A DNA stretch of 33,573 bases from a virus. The DNA is taken from IMG/VR virus record IMGVR_UViG_3300044620_000786, positions 1 through 33,573 of that record. The stretch is one strand, 5' to 3'. Every line of letters begins with the position of its first letter. The first letter of the stretch is position 1. The translations under genes and the position numbers were made by a program. The notes below the pieces were generated by a model. That model did no database searches. It was given only the letters and a program-made list of their open reading frames with translations, and was not told the DNA's origin. Positions 20,680 to 27,107 of this stretch are shown here, one piece after another.

Positions 20680-21302
20680 CATCGTACCGACTGGCCGAGG
20701 TCTTCGACACGGTACAGGGCGAGGGCGCGCAAGTGGGGCAGCGCATGGTCTTCGTGCGCCTCTCTGGGTGCAACCTCTGGAACGGTTTAGAGGAAGGGCG
20801 CAAGAGCGGGAAGGGTGATTGCGCAGCGTGGTGCGACACCGACTTCCGACCACGCCTGACCATGACGGCAGACGAGCTGCTTTCGGCGATGGACGCGCTG
20901 TGGCCCTCGGGCGACAGGTGGTGCTGCCTTACGGGCGGTGAACCGCTCTTGCAAGTGCGTCCCGAGTTACTGCTTCACCTGCGCGATGCTGGCTGGCGCA
21001 TCGCAGTCGAAACAAACGGCACGGTCGATGTGGACTTGGCGCTTGCAGACCACCTGACTGTGTCACCAAAGAAGGGCGGCGCGCTTGCGCTCAAGGACTG
21101 CCACGCACTAAAAGTGGTGCTGCCAGGTGGCTGGAGCGACGCAGACCTCGCTGAAATGACGGCGCGCTATGCTGGAGCGGCGCTCTTTGTTCAGCCGCAG
21201 TTCGGGAACCCATCTGCCGTGCAAGAGTGCTTGCGCGTTATCAAGCGGGACTCTCGCTGGCGCTTGTCCGTTCAGTCACACAAGGCACTTGGAATACCGT
21301 AA
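20676..21302 (+). CDS. queE: QueE, 7-carboxy-7-deazaguanine synthase (radical SAM)
   Basis: 208 residues from a TTG that overlaps the queD stop (TTGA), preceded by GAGGTG; earlier starts lie inside queD. The N-terminus has VFDTVQGEG, and the 4Fe-4S cysteines are C32, C49 and C53 in the CNLWNG...CAAWCDTDF pattern of the proteobacterial QueE subgroup. GGEPLLQ (87-93) and VETNGT (111-116) bind SAM. It makes 7-carboxy-7-deazaguanine from the QueD product. C49-x3-C53 spacing is one residue longer than the usual CxxC. Confidence 0.9.
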   Translation: MTSYRLAEVFDTVQGEGAQVGQRMVFVRLSGCNLWNGLEEGRKSGKGDCAAWCDTDFRPRLTMTADELLSAMDALWPSGDRWCCLTGGEPLLQVRPELLLHLRDAGWRIAVETNGTVDVDLALADHLTVSPKKGGALALKDCHALKVVLPGGWSDADLAEMTARYAGAALFVQPQFGNPSAVQECLRVIKRDSRWRLSVQSHKALGIP

Positions 21303-21310
21303 AACAAAAC

Positions 21311-21339
21311 TTGACGTGGCGTTATGGGTGATGCTACTC
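21311..21339 (+). promoter_or_regulatory. Promoter before the RHH gene
   Basis: TTGACG (21311-21316), 17-bp spacer and CTACTC (21334-21339), starting 9 bp after queE. It would begin transcription about 13 nt before the RHH gene. Same promoter type as that at 19594. Confidence 0.5.
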
Positions 21340-21358
21340 GTGCCGCCACGGAGGATAG

Positions 21359-21541
21359 ATGCGACCAGCACACAAGCGAAGAATTGTTCTGTACGACTTG
21401 AGCGAGCCAGATCGCGAGCGGCTCAAGGAAGTGGCCGAGAAGGACAACCGTACGGTATCCCGATGGGCGTCTGACGCGGTGCGTTCTGAACTGAGGCGGC
21501 GTGGATACAAACCCAAGACCAGCGAGGTTTCAGATGACTAA
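21359..21541 (+). CDS. Ribbon-helix-helix (Arc/CopG-like) regulator
   Basis: 60 residues with GGAGG 4 nt before the ATG. The fold is legible: basic strand KRRIVLYDL, helix A SEPDRERLKEVAEKD, turn NRT, and helix B VSRWASDAVRSELRRRG. RHH dimers insert the paired strands into DNA. It probably autoregulates or controls the neighbouring modification genes; the target is unknown. Confidence 0.7.
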   Translation: MRPAHKRRIVLYDLSEPDRERLKEVAEKDNRTVSRWASDAVRSELRRRGYKPKTSEVSDD

Positions 21542-21755
21542 CAGGAAGAAGGCGTTTCAGGAGATTGATTGGAACTGCCGCAGCGCGGTGCTGCTGATGA
21601 TTACCGCGTCACACGCGGCTGGCGCCGCCAAGACGGTGCATCCGGTGCGTCAGGCGGCTCATGCGAAGCTGGTGATTGAAGCGATTGAGAACGCGATGCT
21701 GGTGTTGGCCGAGGCCCGTAACGAGGCAGAGAAGCTATGCGCGCTTGCGAAGTAG
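21534..21755 (+). CDS. Small hypothetical protein
   Basis: 73 residues from the ATG at 21534, with GAGG 6 nt upstream. Helical and Ala-rich (AVLLMITASHAAGAAK, then HAKLVIEAIENAMLVLAEARNEA). Overlaps the RHH gene end by 8 bp and the next gene start by 19 bp. Function unknown. Confidence 0.6.
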   Translation: MTNRKKAFQEIDWNCRSAVLLMITASHAAGAAKTVHPVRQAAHAKLVIEAIENAMLVLAEARNEAEKLCALAK

Positions 21756-22162
21756 CCAAGTGTAAGAAGCCTGCTACCTCTCGCGGAATGTGCATGTCGC
21801 ACTACGCCAAGTGGTACAGAAAAGAACATCCAGACTACGAGGCTGGCAGGAAATACCCGTGCCGTTTGTGCGGCAAGCTGACCTCGTCTACCGACCACTG
21901 CGCCGGTTGCAGGCACATTGCTGACCGCATGAAGCGCGACAAGTGGGAGCGCCAAGAGCTCCAACACTCGGTCTATTACCGGCGCATGCTTGGTAGGTGC
22001 ATCGTGCGCGTCTACGATGGGCCAACGGTGCGCTGGGAAGTGGAGCGCGGTAGGGTGCGTCAGGGCATCGGCAAGACAGTGGTTGACGCAATGCGTCACG
22101 CCGTCGACAGGGCAAATCATGTGGAGTCGGTCTTCAGGAGGGTGAAGAATGAGCCAGCATAA
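21737..22162 (+). CDS. Zinc-finger protein, possible HNH-adjacent or DNA-binding
   Basis: 141 residues with two Cys/His clusters. The first is C4, C9, C19 and H22 (RACEVAKCKK, GMCMSHYAKWYR), the second CRLC...CAGCRH (about 42-60). The 'C-x4-C-x9-C-x2-H-Y-x-K/R-W' layout recurs in phage zinc-finger and homing-endonuclease-linked proteins, though no HNH catalytic core follows. The C-terminal half is a strand-rich basic region. DNA binding is inferred. Confidence 0.6.
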   Translation: MRACEVAKCKKPATSRGMCMSHYAKWYRKEHPDYEAGRKYPCRLCGKLTSSTDHCAGCRHIADRMKRDKWERQELQHSVYYRRMLGRCIVRVYDGPTVRWEVERGRVRQGIGKTVVDAMRHAVDRANHVESVFRRVKNEPA

Positions 22163-22328
22163 AGGACTGCTCGATACTTGGCGCAGCGAAGCGTTCAACC
22201 AAGGCGTCCACTACGCCAAGTGCGAAGCGGCGCGGCTCGCCTACGAAATCCTGCGCGGCAGGCCGGATGCGCGCTTCGTAGAAGCGGCCATCATGCGCAT
22301 TGAGGTGCCGAAGGACGACGAAGAATGA
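22149..22328 (+). CDS. Small hypothetical protein before the methyltransferase
   Basis: 59 residues (MSQHKGLLDTWRSEAFNQGVH at the N-terminus), helical, with AGGAGGG about 7 nt upstream. It overlaps the preceding gene by 14 bp and its TGA overlaps the methyltransferase ATG as ATGA. Function unknown. Confidence 0.65.
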   Translation: MSQHKGLLDTWRSEAFNQGVHYAKCEAARLAYEILRGRPDARFVEAAIMRIEVPKDDEE

Positions 22329-23140
22329 AGACCATCGGCTCCCTGTTTGCTGGCATCGGCGGCTTCGACCTCGGCTTTGAGCGCGAGGGGTTCACGACCT
22401 CTTGGGCTGTGGAGATTGACCAGAAGGCGCAAGCCGTGCTTCGCCGTCATTTCCCCTCCGCTGCCCTGCATGACGATGTCTGTCAGGTCGGCTCCCACAA
22501 CCTCGGCCCCGTGGATGTCGTGACGTTTGGTTCCCCTTGCCAAGACCTGTCGGTCGCTGGCAAGCGTGCCGGTCTTGCCGGTGAAAGGTCAGGTCTGTTC
22601 CATGAGTCAGCTCGCATTATTCGCGAACTTCGAGAAGCCTACGGAAAGCCAGACTTCGCCATCTGGGAAAACGTTTCAGGAGCCTTCAGCAGCAACGCTG
22701 GCCGAGACTTTGCTGCTGTCATCCAAGCGATGGTCGACATCGGGGCGCGTGACGTTGCGTGGCGAGTGCTGGACAGCCGCTTCGCAGGAGTGGCTCAACG
22801 ACGCCGAAGAGTGTTTCTTGTCGCAGATTTTGGAGGAGAGCGCGCCGCAGAAGTACTGGCTCTCACCGAAGGCGTGCGCGGGAATCCTGCGAAGAGCCGA
22901 AAAACGCGGCAAGGAACTGCCTCGTCCGCTGGAGCGGGCTTTGACGAACGTGGCATCCCGCGAACCGTAGGCGCGCTGACTGACGGCGCACACAACGGGG
23001 GGGGGCTTAACGGGCAGGACGCATACACGGGTCGAATATTCCCCGCGTATCGCCAACCCGCTGACGGCGCGGATGGCAAAGGGAATCAACTCGACGCTAG
23101 ACGAGGGACAGACACCGGTAGTTATCGGAGGTCACTTTGA
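22325..23140 (+). CDS. dcm: C5-cytosine DNA methyltransferase, N-terminal and catalytic part (frame broken)
   Basis: 271 residues as read. Motif I is GSLFAGIGGFDLGFE (5-19), motif IV GSPCQDLSVAGKR with catalytic C72, motif VI ENVSGAF (115-121) and motif VIII QRRRRVFLV (158-166). The sensible target-recognition sequence continues to TGRIFP (about 235), after which the frame becomes unlike the family. The true continuation (NPLTARM, then motifs IX and X) is in the frame of 23073-23687. Removing one C from the CCCC at 23041-23044 would join the two as IFPRIANPLT. A nine-G run at 22997-23005 is an alternative slip site. Either a mutation, a sequencing error or a programmed +1 shift. Confidence 0.88.
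   Translation: MKTIGSLFAGIGGFDLGFEREGFTTSWAVEIDQKAQAVLRRHFPSAALHDDVCQVGSHNLGPVDVVTFGSPCQDLSVAGKRAGLAGERSGLFHESARIIRELREAYGKPDFAIWENVSGAFSSNAGRDFAAVIQAMVDIGARDVAWRVLDSRFAGVAQRRRRVFLVADFGGERAAEVLALTEGVRGNPAKSRKTRQGTASSAGAGFDERGIPRTVGALTDGAHNGGGLNGQDAYTGRIFPAYRQPADGADGKGNQLDARRGTDTGSYRRSL
22602..22970 (+). CDS. ORF nested within the methyltransferase gene, conserved phage family motif
   Basis: 122 residues from an ATG at 22602 (MSQLALFANFEK), with AGGT 7 nt upstream, read in a different frame from the surrounding methyltransferase. The C-terminal half 'QKYWLSPKACAGILRRAEKRGKEL' matches a motif I recognise from many phages as a small protein encoded over or beside cytosine methyltransferase genes. 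The same DNA encodes methyltransferase motif VIII and its downstream loop. Dual coding looks plausible; function unknown. Confidence 0.55.
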   Translation: MSQLALFANFEKPTESQTSPSGKTFQEPSAATLAETLLLSSKRWSTSGRVTLRGECWTAASQEWLNDAEECFLSQILEESAPQKYWLSPKACAGILRRAEKRGKELPRPLERALTNVASREP

Positions 23141-23687
23141 CGAAAGCAACAAGCAACCCATCGGCCTAGACGAAGAACAGAACGCGATGGTCAACTGCTT
23201 TGGCACGCTCAAGGCACGAATGGAGGGCGGCGGTTTTGAGGGCGCGGTGATGGTGCCGCAGCCCATCGCAATGGTCAACATGCAAGGCTCAAAAGGCAAC
23301 GCGGTAGCGCAAGAGGATGGGCCTTCATACACGCTCAACTCTATGCACGGCCATGATGTTCATGCGGTTCTTGTGCCGCAAGTCTCTGGCACACTCGGTG
23401 GCGGCTCAGACCAGCGTGGCTGGTCGAACGACCTCGATCGGAGCGGAGCCTTCGTGCCACAAGGCGCCGTGGTGCGTCGCCTGACGCCAACAGAGTGCTG
23501 CCGCCTTCAAGGCTTCCCTGACGATTGGAACACCTGGGGCATCAGTAAGGACGGCAAGCGCGTGGAGATGGCCGACTCGTCCCGCTACAAGCAGCTCGGG
23601 AACGCCGTCACGGTCAACGTGGCGCAGCGCATCGCGCGGCGCGTCATGGCGGCTATTTCTTCTTCCGCGCACGCTCAATCTTGTTGA
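23073..23687 (+). CDS. C5-cytosine DNA methyltransferase, C-terminal part (after frameshift)
   Basis: 204 residues from an internal ATG; the frame is open from 22971. It contains a long target-recognition region, then motif IX RLTPTECCRLQGFPDDW (about 138-154) and motif X QLGNAVTVNVAQRI (about 176-189). These complete the enzyme begun at 22325. Without them the N-terminal part could not form a normal SAM site, so the enzyme works only if the frame is restored. No good ribosome binding site precedes the ATG. It ends 35 bp inside the convergent minus-strand gene. Confidence 0.85.
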   Translation: MAKGINSTLDEGQTPVVIGGHFDESNKQPIGLDEEQNAMVNCFGTLKARMEGGGFEGAVMVPQPIAMVNMQGSKGNAVAQEDGPSYTLNSMHGHDVHAVLVPQVSGTLGGGSDQRGWSNDLDRSGAFVPQGAVVRRLTPTECCRLQGFPDDWNTWGISKDGKRVEMADSSRYKQLGNAVTVNVAQRIARRVMAAISSSAHAQSC

Positions 23688-23961
23688 TTTGCGAAATAGC
23701 CCAGCGACGACCGGCGCTGCCGCCCCAAAGCCCCCAAGCGATGGACGCGGCGCTGGTCGGGTCGCTCTTTGGGTCCACGCTGTGGCGAGCGAAAAACGAC
23801 TTCATGCGCTTGAGCGTCGACTCGCTCATGCCCTTGCCGTTAGCGAGGTCGCGAGCGCGTGCAACGCCCACCTCGGTGCCACCACGACCATGTTTGGCGC
23901 GGCGCTCGAGTGCCTTGCGCGCAATCTGCTGAACGATTGACGGGGGCTTCGGGTTTGCCAT
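23653..23961 (-). CDS. Small basic conserved phage protein
   Basis: 102 residues from the ATG at 23961, with AGAGGA 7 nt upstream. Basic N-terminal helices are followed by 'MSESTLKRMKSFFARHSVD' and 'AASIAWGLWGGSAGRRWA', a combination found in phage structural or head-associated proteins with the 'W-x-LWGG-x-AG' motif. It overlaps the methyltransferase 3' end by 35 bp on the other strand. Exact role unknown. Confidence 0.7.
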   Translation of the reverse strand: MANPKPPSIVQQIARKALERRAKHGRGGTEVGVARARDLANGKGMSESTLKRMKSFFARHSVDPKSDPTSAASIAWGLWGGSAGRRWAISQINKIERARKKK

Positions 23962-24377
23962 TAGGGTTTCCTCTTGCGCTTTAGCGCCTCGGCAAAGGTC
24001 GCAGAGTAGGTGGGCGACGACCGCAGCTTGCCACCCTGCGCGGTGCGTTTGCGTCGAATTGCGCCCTTGCGCTCGGACTCGCTCATTGAAGCGGCCTTCG
24101 ACGCGGGAACGCACTTGGGGTAGTCGCTGCCCTTGGCCTCATCCCTGCCGCACGGCTCGTAGCCGCCACCGGGTTTCGGACGCGACAGGTCGACCCACTT
24201 CTCATCGAACCACTTGGTCAAGCCGCCACGGGCCATCGTGCGGTACTTGCCGCCAGCGGCCTTGTACGCCTTGACCAGCGCGGCGCTTGCGTAGGCGCTC
24301 GGCCAGGTCGAATAGCTGTTCTTGATCTTGGCCTTGACCCGCTCGTACAGCGCCTTGTTTGTGGGGACGTTTGCCAT
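23961..24377 (-). CDS. DUF5872-like small protein
   Basis: 138 residues from the ATG at 24377, with GTAGGTG upstream. 'KALYERVKAKIKNSY', 'SAALVKAYKAAGGKY', 'GGLTKWFDEKWVDLSRP' and 'YPKCVPASKA' follow the plan of a basic phage/viral domain I associate with DUF5872. Stop and next ATG share a base (TAATG). Function of the family is not established. Confidence 0.65.
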   Translation of the reverse strand: MANVPTNKALYERVKAKIKNSYSTWPSAYASAALVKAYKAAGGKYRTMARGGLTKWFDEKWVDLSRPKPGGGYEPCGRDEAKGSDYPKCVPASKAASMSESERKGAIRRKRTAQGGKLRSSPTYSATFAEALKRKRKP

Positions 24378-24384
24378 GACGCAC

Positions 24385-24819
24385 CTACCAGACAACGAGG
24401 ACGGCGCCGCCGGCAAGACCGACAAGGCCGACGCCACCAAGAGCGTAACGCGCCCCATCGGGCAGCGGGGCAACGATGCCGGTGACGAGCAGCAGCGTCG
24501 ACACCACTCCGACGCCGTAACCGGACAGGGGGCGAACAAGCGAACGAGGCGGCTCGGGCGGCGGAATGATGGCGAGCTTCGCCTCGCACGCTTCGACGGC
24601 AGCGTCACGCGCACCGACCGAGGCGTGACACTCGTTCAGCTTGATGCCACAGGTCTTGGCCTCACCACGCGCAAGAATGGCCTCGCGAGTCAGCAGGCCG
24701 AAGCCCTCGGACGTACACGTCACCGACGAGCCGTCAGCGGACTTGGAGCAGTCACCCGCTCTTGCCGTCGCCGTCACGCAGAGAAGCAATAAGGTCGTTC
24801 GCAGCATCGACTGAATCAC
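24385..24819 (-). CDS. Exported protein with C-terminal membrane helices, lysis-cassette member
   Basis: 144 residues from a GTG at 24819, supported by AAGGAGG 6 nt upstream. A signal peptide (MLRTTLLLLCVTATARA) precedes a Cys-rich region (DCS, TCTS, TCGIKLNEC, CEAK) and two hydrophobic segments near the C-terminus (about 101-118 and 125-143). Its position after the i-spanin-like gene suggests an outer or unimolecular spanin, but the Cys at the signal end (AGDC) is not a proper lipobox. Overlaps the spanin-like gene by 68 bp. Confidence 0.6.
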   Translation of the reverse strand: MIQSMLRTTLLLLCVTATARAGDCSKSADGSSVTCTSEGFGLLTREAILARGEAKTCGIKLNECHASVGARDAAVEACEAKLAIIPPPEPPRSLVRPLSGYGVGVVSTLLLVTGIVAPLPDGARYALGGVGLVGLAGGAVLVVW

Positions 24820-25057
24820 GTTCAGCCTCCTTCTTTGTCTGTTCCTCGACCTTGGCGACAGCAACAGCCGCAGCCGCCTTGCGCTCGGCCTCGGCCTGCT
24901 TCAACTTCTCAACCTTGGCCCTGAGCTCCTCGGCCATCATCTTGCGCTCGGACTCCATGACCCGGCGCCGGTCGTAGAAGAACGCAGCCACCGCAAGCGC
25001 AGCAACAGCGAGCGCCGACACGACCGACCAGAATGCGATGCGAATCTTGGTCATCAT
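24752..25057 (-). CDS. Rz-like inner-membrane spanin subunit
   Basis: 101 residues. An N-terminal transmembrane helix (IRIAFWSVVSALAVAALAVAAFF) is followed by a long Lys/Glu/Ala coiled coil (about 33-85), the standard Rz layout. With a partner it would fuse inner and outer membranes in the last step of lysis. The first ATG overlaps the holin-like gene stop (ATGA). The GTG of the next gene lies inside its 3' end. Confidence 0.65.
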   Translation of the reverse strand: MMTKIRIAFWSVVSALAVAALAVAAFFYDRRRVMESERKMMAEELRAKVEKLKQAEAERKAAAAVAVAKVEEQTKKEAERDSVDAANDLIASLRDGDGKSG

Positions 25058-25323
25058 TCACCCACCCGCGTCACGACAACCTTGCCGCCCTTGAGCAGCC
25101 GGTGAATCTGCGCCGCCTTGTCGATGTTCAGCGCGGCGTAGTTCATTGCCAGCGCAAACCCAAGGAACACCACCGGCACCTCTTCGCCAGCGTCCAACAC
25201 GGCGCGCACCTTGGCATTCAGGATGCTGGCGGCGGTCGAGGCCGAGGTCATCACAATGCCAATGACAGCGAACCAATGGTCGACCCTAGCATTGCCGGTG
25301 ACCGGCATGATGACGGGCTCCAT
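25054..25323 (-). CDS. Holin-like two-helix membrane protein
   Basis: 89 residues from the ATG at 25323, with AGAAGG 7 nt upstream. Two hydrophobic stretches, HWFAVIGIVMTSASTAASIL (about 20-40) and VPVVFLGFALAMNYAALNI (about 54-72), are separated by a charged loop, and the tail is basic. The arrangement and its place among lysis genes suit a small holin, which would time release of the murein hydrolase. No specific holin family recognised. Confidence 0.55.
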   Translation of the reverse strand: MEPVIMPVTGNARVDHWFAVIGIVMTSASTAASILNAKVRAVLDAGEEVPVVFLGFALAMNYAALNIDKAAQIHRLLKGGKVVVTRVGE

Positions 25324-25324
25324 G

Positions 25325-26074
25325 CTAGACCTTCTTCTTGGGAGGACGACCGGGGCCGCGCAGCTTGCCCTCAATCTTCTTGAGACGCTGCTCAAGCTCG
25401 TCCGGGTCAAAGCCGTCCAGCGACATCGATGAGGCGCCGGCCTTCTCGGCCCTAGCAGCGACCTCGTCCAGTTTGGCCTGGAGCGCGGCAACCTTCGACT
25501 CAAGCATCGCACGCTCGGTAGCGCACGCCTTGTGCTTGTCCTCGCCTTGGTCAGTCTTCGCCTGCTCAATCTCAAGGCGCTTCATCTCAGCCTCATGCCG
25601 GTCCTTCAGCGCGTTCGGCACAATCTTGATGGCAGCGCCAACGACAGCGAGAACAGCGGCGCCACCGATAAGCAGACCGGCACCAGCGCCCTCGGGCGCG
25701 AGGGTCTTCACCTGTTCAATCGCGGCATCGACGCCAATGGTCGAGGTCGTCACGGCAGGCGCAGGCGGCGGCGTAACGGTGATGGTCTGAATCGGCGCGC
25801 TCTCGGTCGTTTCCATGCTCTCTCCCTTGTGTTCGGCCTGCCACTCTGGCGTGTCTCGATGGTCGCACCCACCCTTGGCGAGCGGGTCGCTGTCACCATC
25901 AACGACATGACCGTGTTTGTCTTCTATCGTCATACCTGTTGAAAAACAAACCTTCTCGCCAGACGAAAATACAAACTGGCAGTCGAAGGCATCAGACGAC
26001 AGAATCGCTATCGGATAGCACCCATATGCATCGCGCAACTCATCTGGAAGTACGCACGGTGGGCGCGTGTCCAT
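25325..26074 (-). CDS. Membrane-anchored coiled-coil protein in the lysis region
   Basis: 249 residues from the ATG at 26074, which shares a base with the previous stop (TAATG) and has AGGGA upstream. Residues 1-85 form a soluble Cys-containing region. Then come a Pro/Thr linker, a transmembrane helix (GAGLLIGGAAVLAVVGAAIKI, about 132-152), a coiled coil (about 158-220) and a basic tail with GPGRPPKKK. An internal ATG at 25816 with a strong AAGGGAGAG site would give a 163-residue short form starting METTESAP. Function unknown; may be lysis or DNA-related. Confidence 0.6.
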   Translation of the reverse strand: MDTRPPCVLPDELRDAYGCYPIAILSSDAFDCQFVFSSGEKVCFSTGMTIEDKHGHVVDGDSDPLAKGGCDHRDTPEWQAEHKGESMETTESAPIQTITVTPPPAPAVTTSTIGVDAAIEQVKTLAPEGAGAGLLIGGAAVLAVVGAAIKIVPNALKDRHEAEMKRLEIEQAKTDQGEDKHKACATERAMLESKVAALQAKLDEVAARAEKAGASSMSLDGFDPDELEQRLKKIEGKLRGPGRPPKKKV

Positions 26075-26439
26075 TACACATCCCTGCCGTTCTTTTCGAT
26101 AAGGAAAAGTCTTTTATCTAGTGCGCGGGAGTCGCCGTCAAGACGCTCAAGCCGCGCCTCAATCTTGTTGGACATGGCGTCCATGCGGCCCTCAAGCCTA
26201 GCGCCAAGTCCATCGACGGCGCGAGTGATGGCCTCAAGCTTCTCGTCCAGCCGGTCGTTGTGGTCAGAGGTAATTTCAAGGACAGCGGCTCGACCCTCGG
26301 CGCTTCGCAGCGTTCGCAGGGCCACTTCCTCCAGCCAATCCTTACCCTTGACCACCGCAATCGCGATGGACATCAGCCACCCGAGACAGGTCGCGAGCGC
26401 AATTCCGACCGCTACGGACACTTGCGCTTCGCCGCCCAT
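26074..26439 (-). CDS. Membrane-anchored coiled-coil protein (holin or lysis accessory)
   Basis: 121 residues from the ATG at 26439, with AAGGAGG 4 nt upstream and one shared base with the endolysin stop. N-terminal hydrophobic helix VSVAVGIALATCLGWLMSIAIAVV (about 7-30) is followed by a continuous charged heptad-type coiled coil to the C-terminus (DEKLEAITRAVDGLGARLEGRM). Resembles small phage tail/lysis proteins with a single anchor. Could be a second holin or an antiholin; unproven. Confidence 0.6.
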   Translation of the reverse strand: MGGEAQVSVAVGIALATCLGWLMSIAIAVVKGKDWLEEVALRTLRSAEGRAAVLEITSDHNDRLDEKLEAITRAVDGLGARLEGRMDAMSNKIEARLERLDGDSRALDKRLFLIEKNGRDV

Positions 26440-27098
26440 CACGCCTCCTTGAACAACCAAGAGCCAGAGTGACCAGCGAGTTCATCAGCCTTGCGGCAGA
26501 TTTTGTCAACGTAGCCGGGATGGAACGTGCAGTCATCCAGCGACTTCTTTTCCTTGAGGAACTTTGACACGCGACCGGCGCCAGCGTTGTAGCTGGCGAT
26601 GGTGGCACGGTCGAGTTCAGCGCCCGTCAGGCCGGGGACCAGCTTCTGGAGCGACTTGCGACCCTGCTTGAGCAGGCCACAGGCAGCGCGGAAGATGATT
26701 GCCGGTTCCTTCCACTGGCCGCTCTTACAGAACTCGAAATGCGCCTCGTAATCAAATTGCATGAGGCCGCAGCCCCATCCAGTCGTCGTCGGCACCCACG
26801 CCTCGACAGGGCCAGCGAGCTTGCGCGCCTTGATGCCCTCGGGCAGCACCTTGCGCTCGACGCCCGGCAGCGGCGCTTCCTTCATCCGCTTGTCGCGGTC
26901 GGGCGTGCAGGGACGGGCGATGTAATCACCTGACCCGTCCGGTCCCTTCGGCTTGAGCGCCTGCCCGAAGTTGCTTTCGGCGTAGCAGATGCCCAGCAGG
27001 AGGTAGGGCGACACGCCCTCGGCGCCGCCGACCTTGAATGCGATGTCGGCCAGATACTCAGCGCCCTTGGGCAGCGGAACAGCAAGATTGAATGACAT
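26439..27098 (-). CDS. Lytic transglycosylase-type endolysin
   Basis: 219 residues. Catalytic Glu is likely E41 in GICYAESNFGQ; GWGCGLMQFDYEAH (about 107-120) and ATIASYNAGAGRV (about 165-177) are the other SLT/lysozyme-fold signatures. It cleaves the glycan strands of peptidoglycan without water, leaving anhydro ends. No signal peptide is seen, so it needs the holin to reach the murein. AAGGA is 6 nt before the ATG. First gene of the lysis cassette. Confidence 0.85.
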   Translation of the reverse strand: MSFNLAVPLPKGAEYLADIAFKVGGAEGVSPYLLLGICYAESNFGQALKPKGPDGSGDYIARPCTPDRDKRMKEAPLPGVERKVLPEGIKARKLAGPVEAWVPTTTGWGCGLMQFDYEAHFEFCKSGQWKEPAIIFRAACGLLKQGRKSLQKLVPGLTGAELDRATIASYNAGAGRVSKFLKEKKSLDDCTFHPGYVDKICRKADELAGHSGSWLFKEA

Positions 27099-27107
27099 GT
27101 GTCGTCC

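Noticed and set aside
21737-22162. HNH homing endonuclease
   Set aside because: Zinc-type Cys/His clusters are present, but no His-Asn-His catalytic core follows.
24385-24819. Lipoprotein (o-spanin) call for the exported lysis-region protein
   Set aside because: The candidate Cys follows A-G-D rather than a lipobox with G/A/S at -1, so lipidation cannot be supported.
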